From the NCBI GenBank assembly GCA_002399225.1, contig DHDF01000072.1, positions 6,948 through 13,263 of the forward strand: a stretch of DNA of 6,316 bases, read 5' to 3'. Of the stretch, positions 5,239 to 6,316 are shown piece after piece. Both the position numbers and the translations under genes were made by a program. Every line of letters starts with the position of its first letter. The stretch's first letter is position 1. The notes beneath the pieces are model-generated. The model saw only the letters and a list, made by a program, of their open reading frames with translations, was not told where the DNA came from and made no database searches. Origin of the DNA: a bacterium UBA4883. Lineage in GTDB: Bacteria > Bacillota > Clostridia > Oscillospirales > Acutalibacteraceae.

Positions 5239-5742
5239 TTGGCCGGAAAAGGAAAAACGGGGGGCGTTTCGGGTACGGTATGGAAACTGGCCCTGCCTTA
5301 TGCGCAGCAGCTGGGGCTTTCCATTTGGGATGTCCGCTATGAAAAGGAAGGCGGAGCCTGGTACCTGAGAATTTTTATCGACAAGCCCGGCGGGGTAGGT
5401 ATCAACGACTGCGAAGCCATGAGCCGCGCGGTCAACGGGCCGCTGGATGAGCTGGACCCGATCAAGGAATCCTACTGCCTGGAGGTTTCTTCGCCCGGGG
5501 TCAACCGGGAACTGAGGCGTGAAGAGCATTTCAGGGCCTGCCTGGGGTCCCGCGTGACGGTCCGGCTGATCCGCCCGATGCCGGACGGCTCGAGGGATCT
5601 TCAAGGGGTCCTCAGCGGGTATGGGGACGGTCAGGTGCGCCTGAAAGCCGACTCCGGGGAAACGGCCGCAGTGCCTCTTCGGGACACCGCCTGGGTGCGT
5701 CTGCTGGAAGACGATGAATTGAAGGAGTATGAGTCAACATGA
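5239..5742 (+). CDS. rimP: Ribosome maturation factor RimP
   Basis: This 167-residue cytoplasmic protein is needed for maturation of the 30S ribosomal subunit. The N-terminal alpha/beta domain shows LSIWDVRYEKEGGAWYLRIF (residues 27-46), IDKPGGVGINDCEAMSRAV and the family signature YCLEVSSPGVNREL (about residues 77-90). The C-terminal SH3-like domain follows, with VTVRLIRPMPDGSRDLQGVL and the closing VPLRDTAWVRLL. The start is the TTG at 5239, preceded by GGGGTGA (5226-5232). The family's conserved N-terminal region begins soon after, and no better start lies downstream. It is slightly longer than the usual 150-155 residues. Its stop overlaps the nusA start by 4 bases (ATGA), matching the conserved rimP-nusA order in bacteria. 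Expression is probably set by the leader terminator upstream. Confidence 0.95.
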   Translation: MAGKGKTGGVSGTVWKLALPYAQQLGLSIWDVRYEKEGGAWYLRIFIDKPGGVGINDCEAMSRAVNGPLDELDPIKESYCLEVSSPGVNRELRREEHFRACLGSRVTVRLIRPMPDGSRDLQGVLSGYGDGQVRLKADSGETAAVPLRDTAWVRLLEDDELKEYEST

Positions 5743-6316
5743 ACAGCGAAATTTTTGACGCCCTTAATCTGCTGGAAAAGGAGCGCGGCGTTTCGGCCGA
5801 TTTTATGGTAGATCGGATCAAAAAAGCGATCGTCACCGCCTGCAAGAACAGCTATGGCAACGAGGACTGCGTGGTAAACATGGATCCGGCGAAAAAAAAC
5901 TTTGAAGTTTACCTGCGCAAGACCGTCGTTGAGGACATAACGGAAAAGGGAAAGGAAATCACGCTGGCAAAGGCGCGCGAAATCGATCCGGCCACGGGTC
6001 TGGGCGATATCGTCGCCGTTCCCCTCAACACCAAGGATTTTGGGCGCATCGCCGCGCAGACGGCGCGGAACATCATCCGGCAGGGTATCCGTGACGGCGA
6101 ACGCAGCCGGCTGCTTCAGGAATTTGAAAGCAAGCATCAGGAACTGGTCAGCGCCGTGGTCGAGCGGGTTGATCCGCGCTCCGGCGCCGCCACGCTGACC
6201 ATCGGCAGGGCGGAGGCCGTGCTGCCCAAATCGGAACAGGTGGCGGGGGAAAAGCTGCAGGAAGGTGACCACATTAAGGTGTATGTTGCGGATGTCAAGG
6301 ATACGGAGCGCGGCCC
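5739..6316 (+). CDS. nusA: Transcription termination/antitermination factor NusA (3' end outside the window)
   Basis: The first 192 codons of nusA are present; the frame is open to the last base. Residues 1 to about 130 are the RNA polymerase-binding N-terminal domain, beginning MNSEIFDALNLLEKERGVSA and containing KKAIVTACKNSYG, the VPLNTKDFGRIAAQTARNII block, and the QGIRDGERSRLLQEF helix. From about residue 135 the S1 RNA-binding domain starts (VSAVVERVDPRSGAATLTIG, then EAVLPKSEQVAGEKLQEGDH). The KH domains would lie beyond the window. NusA binds the polymerase flap and stimulates pausing and hairpin-dependent termination. The ATG at 5739 overlaps the rimP stop and has AAGGAG (5722-5727) upstream. 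The protein may control its own operon through the terminator-like hairpin in the leader. Confidence 0.96.
   Translation, partial: MNSEIFDALNLLEKERGVSADFMVDRIKKAIVTACKNSYGNEDCVVNMDPAKKNFEVYLRKTVVEDITEKGKEITLAKAREIDPATGLGDIVAVPLNTKDFGRIAAQTARNIIRQGIRDGERSRLLQEFESKHQELVSAVVERVDPRSGAATLTIGRAEAVLPKSEQVAGEKLQEGDHIKVYVADVKDTERG

Noticed and set aside
5631..6272. Minus-strand open frame (213 codons) opposite rimP and nusA
   Set aside because: The plus strand encodes unmistakable RimP and NusA here; the minus product matches nothing and crosses the rimP-nusA junction.
1..6316. CRISPR arrays, tRNA or rRNA genes, transposases, phage genes
   Set aside because: No repeat-spacer pattern, tRNA-like folds, recombinase or phage motifs were seen; nearly all of the window is explained by ordinary protein-coding genes.

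Overview
The window reads as chromosome of a GC-rich, spore-forming member of the Clostridia. An Oscillospiraceae/Ruminococcaceae-type genome is the best guess, made from style and gene content rather than from a database match. The supports are a near-textbook SpoVT, Rnf-type membrane subunits, serine-rich lipoproteins, strong AGGAGG-type ribosome binding sites with several TTG/GTG starts, and a rimP-nusA transcription unit.

Region 1 (2-3889, plus strand) is one tightly packed operon, entered in the middle of its first visible gene. It encodes the C-terminal part of an RnfC-like protein, then RnfD-, RnfE- and RnfA-like membrane proteins joined by ATGA-type or 1-base overlaps. A Nudix hydrolase follows 2 bases later, a serine-rich lipoprotein 3 bases after that, and a strong intrinsic terminator closes the unit. 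The Rnf part is the notable element. The gene order is C-D-E-A, with no rnfG between D and E and no rnfB after A. The residues that normally hold the membrane-embedded cofactors are also replaced: the FMN-attachment threonine of RnfD (SPAE instead of SGAT) and the [2Fe-2S] cysteines of RnfA and RnfE. The two 4Fe-4S motifs of RnfC and the structural motifs of RnfA, RnfD and RnfE are kept. This looks like a coherent, reading-frame-intact Rnf-derived complex that has lost its known transmembrane electron path, so its function is open.

Region 2 (3902-4444, minus strand) is a small unrecognised lipoprotein gene with its own consensus sigma-A promoter. It converges on the operon and probably shares the terminator.

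Region 3 (4514-5114, plus) is spoVT, the forespore transcription regulator, with a possible forespore-type or sigma-A promoter.

Region 4 (5136-6316, plus) starts the rimP-nusA operon: an extended -10 promoter, a short leader containing a weak terminator hairpin, rimP (ribosome 30S maturation) and the first 192 codons of nusA, which runs off the window. The leader hairpin fits the known scheme in which NusA limits its own operon through a NusA-dependent terminator.
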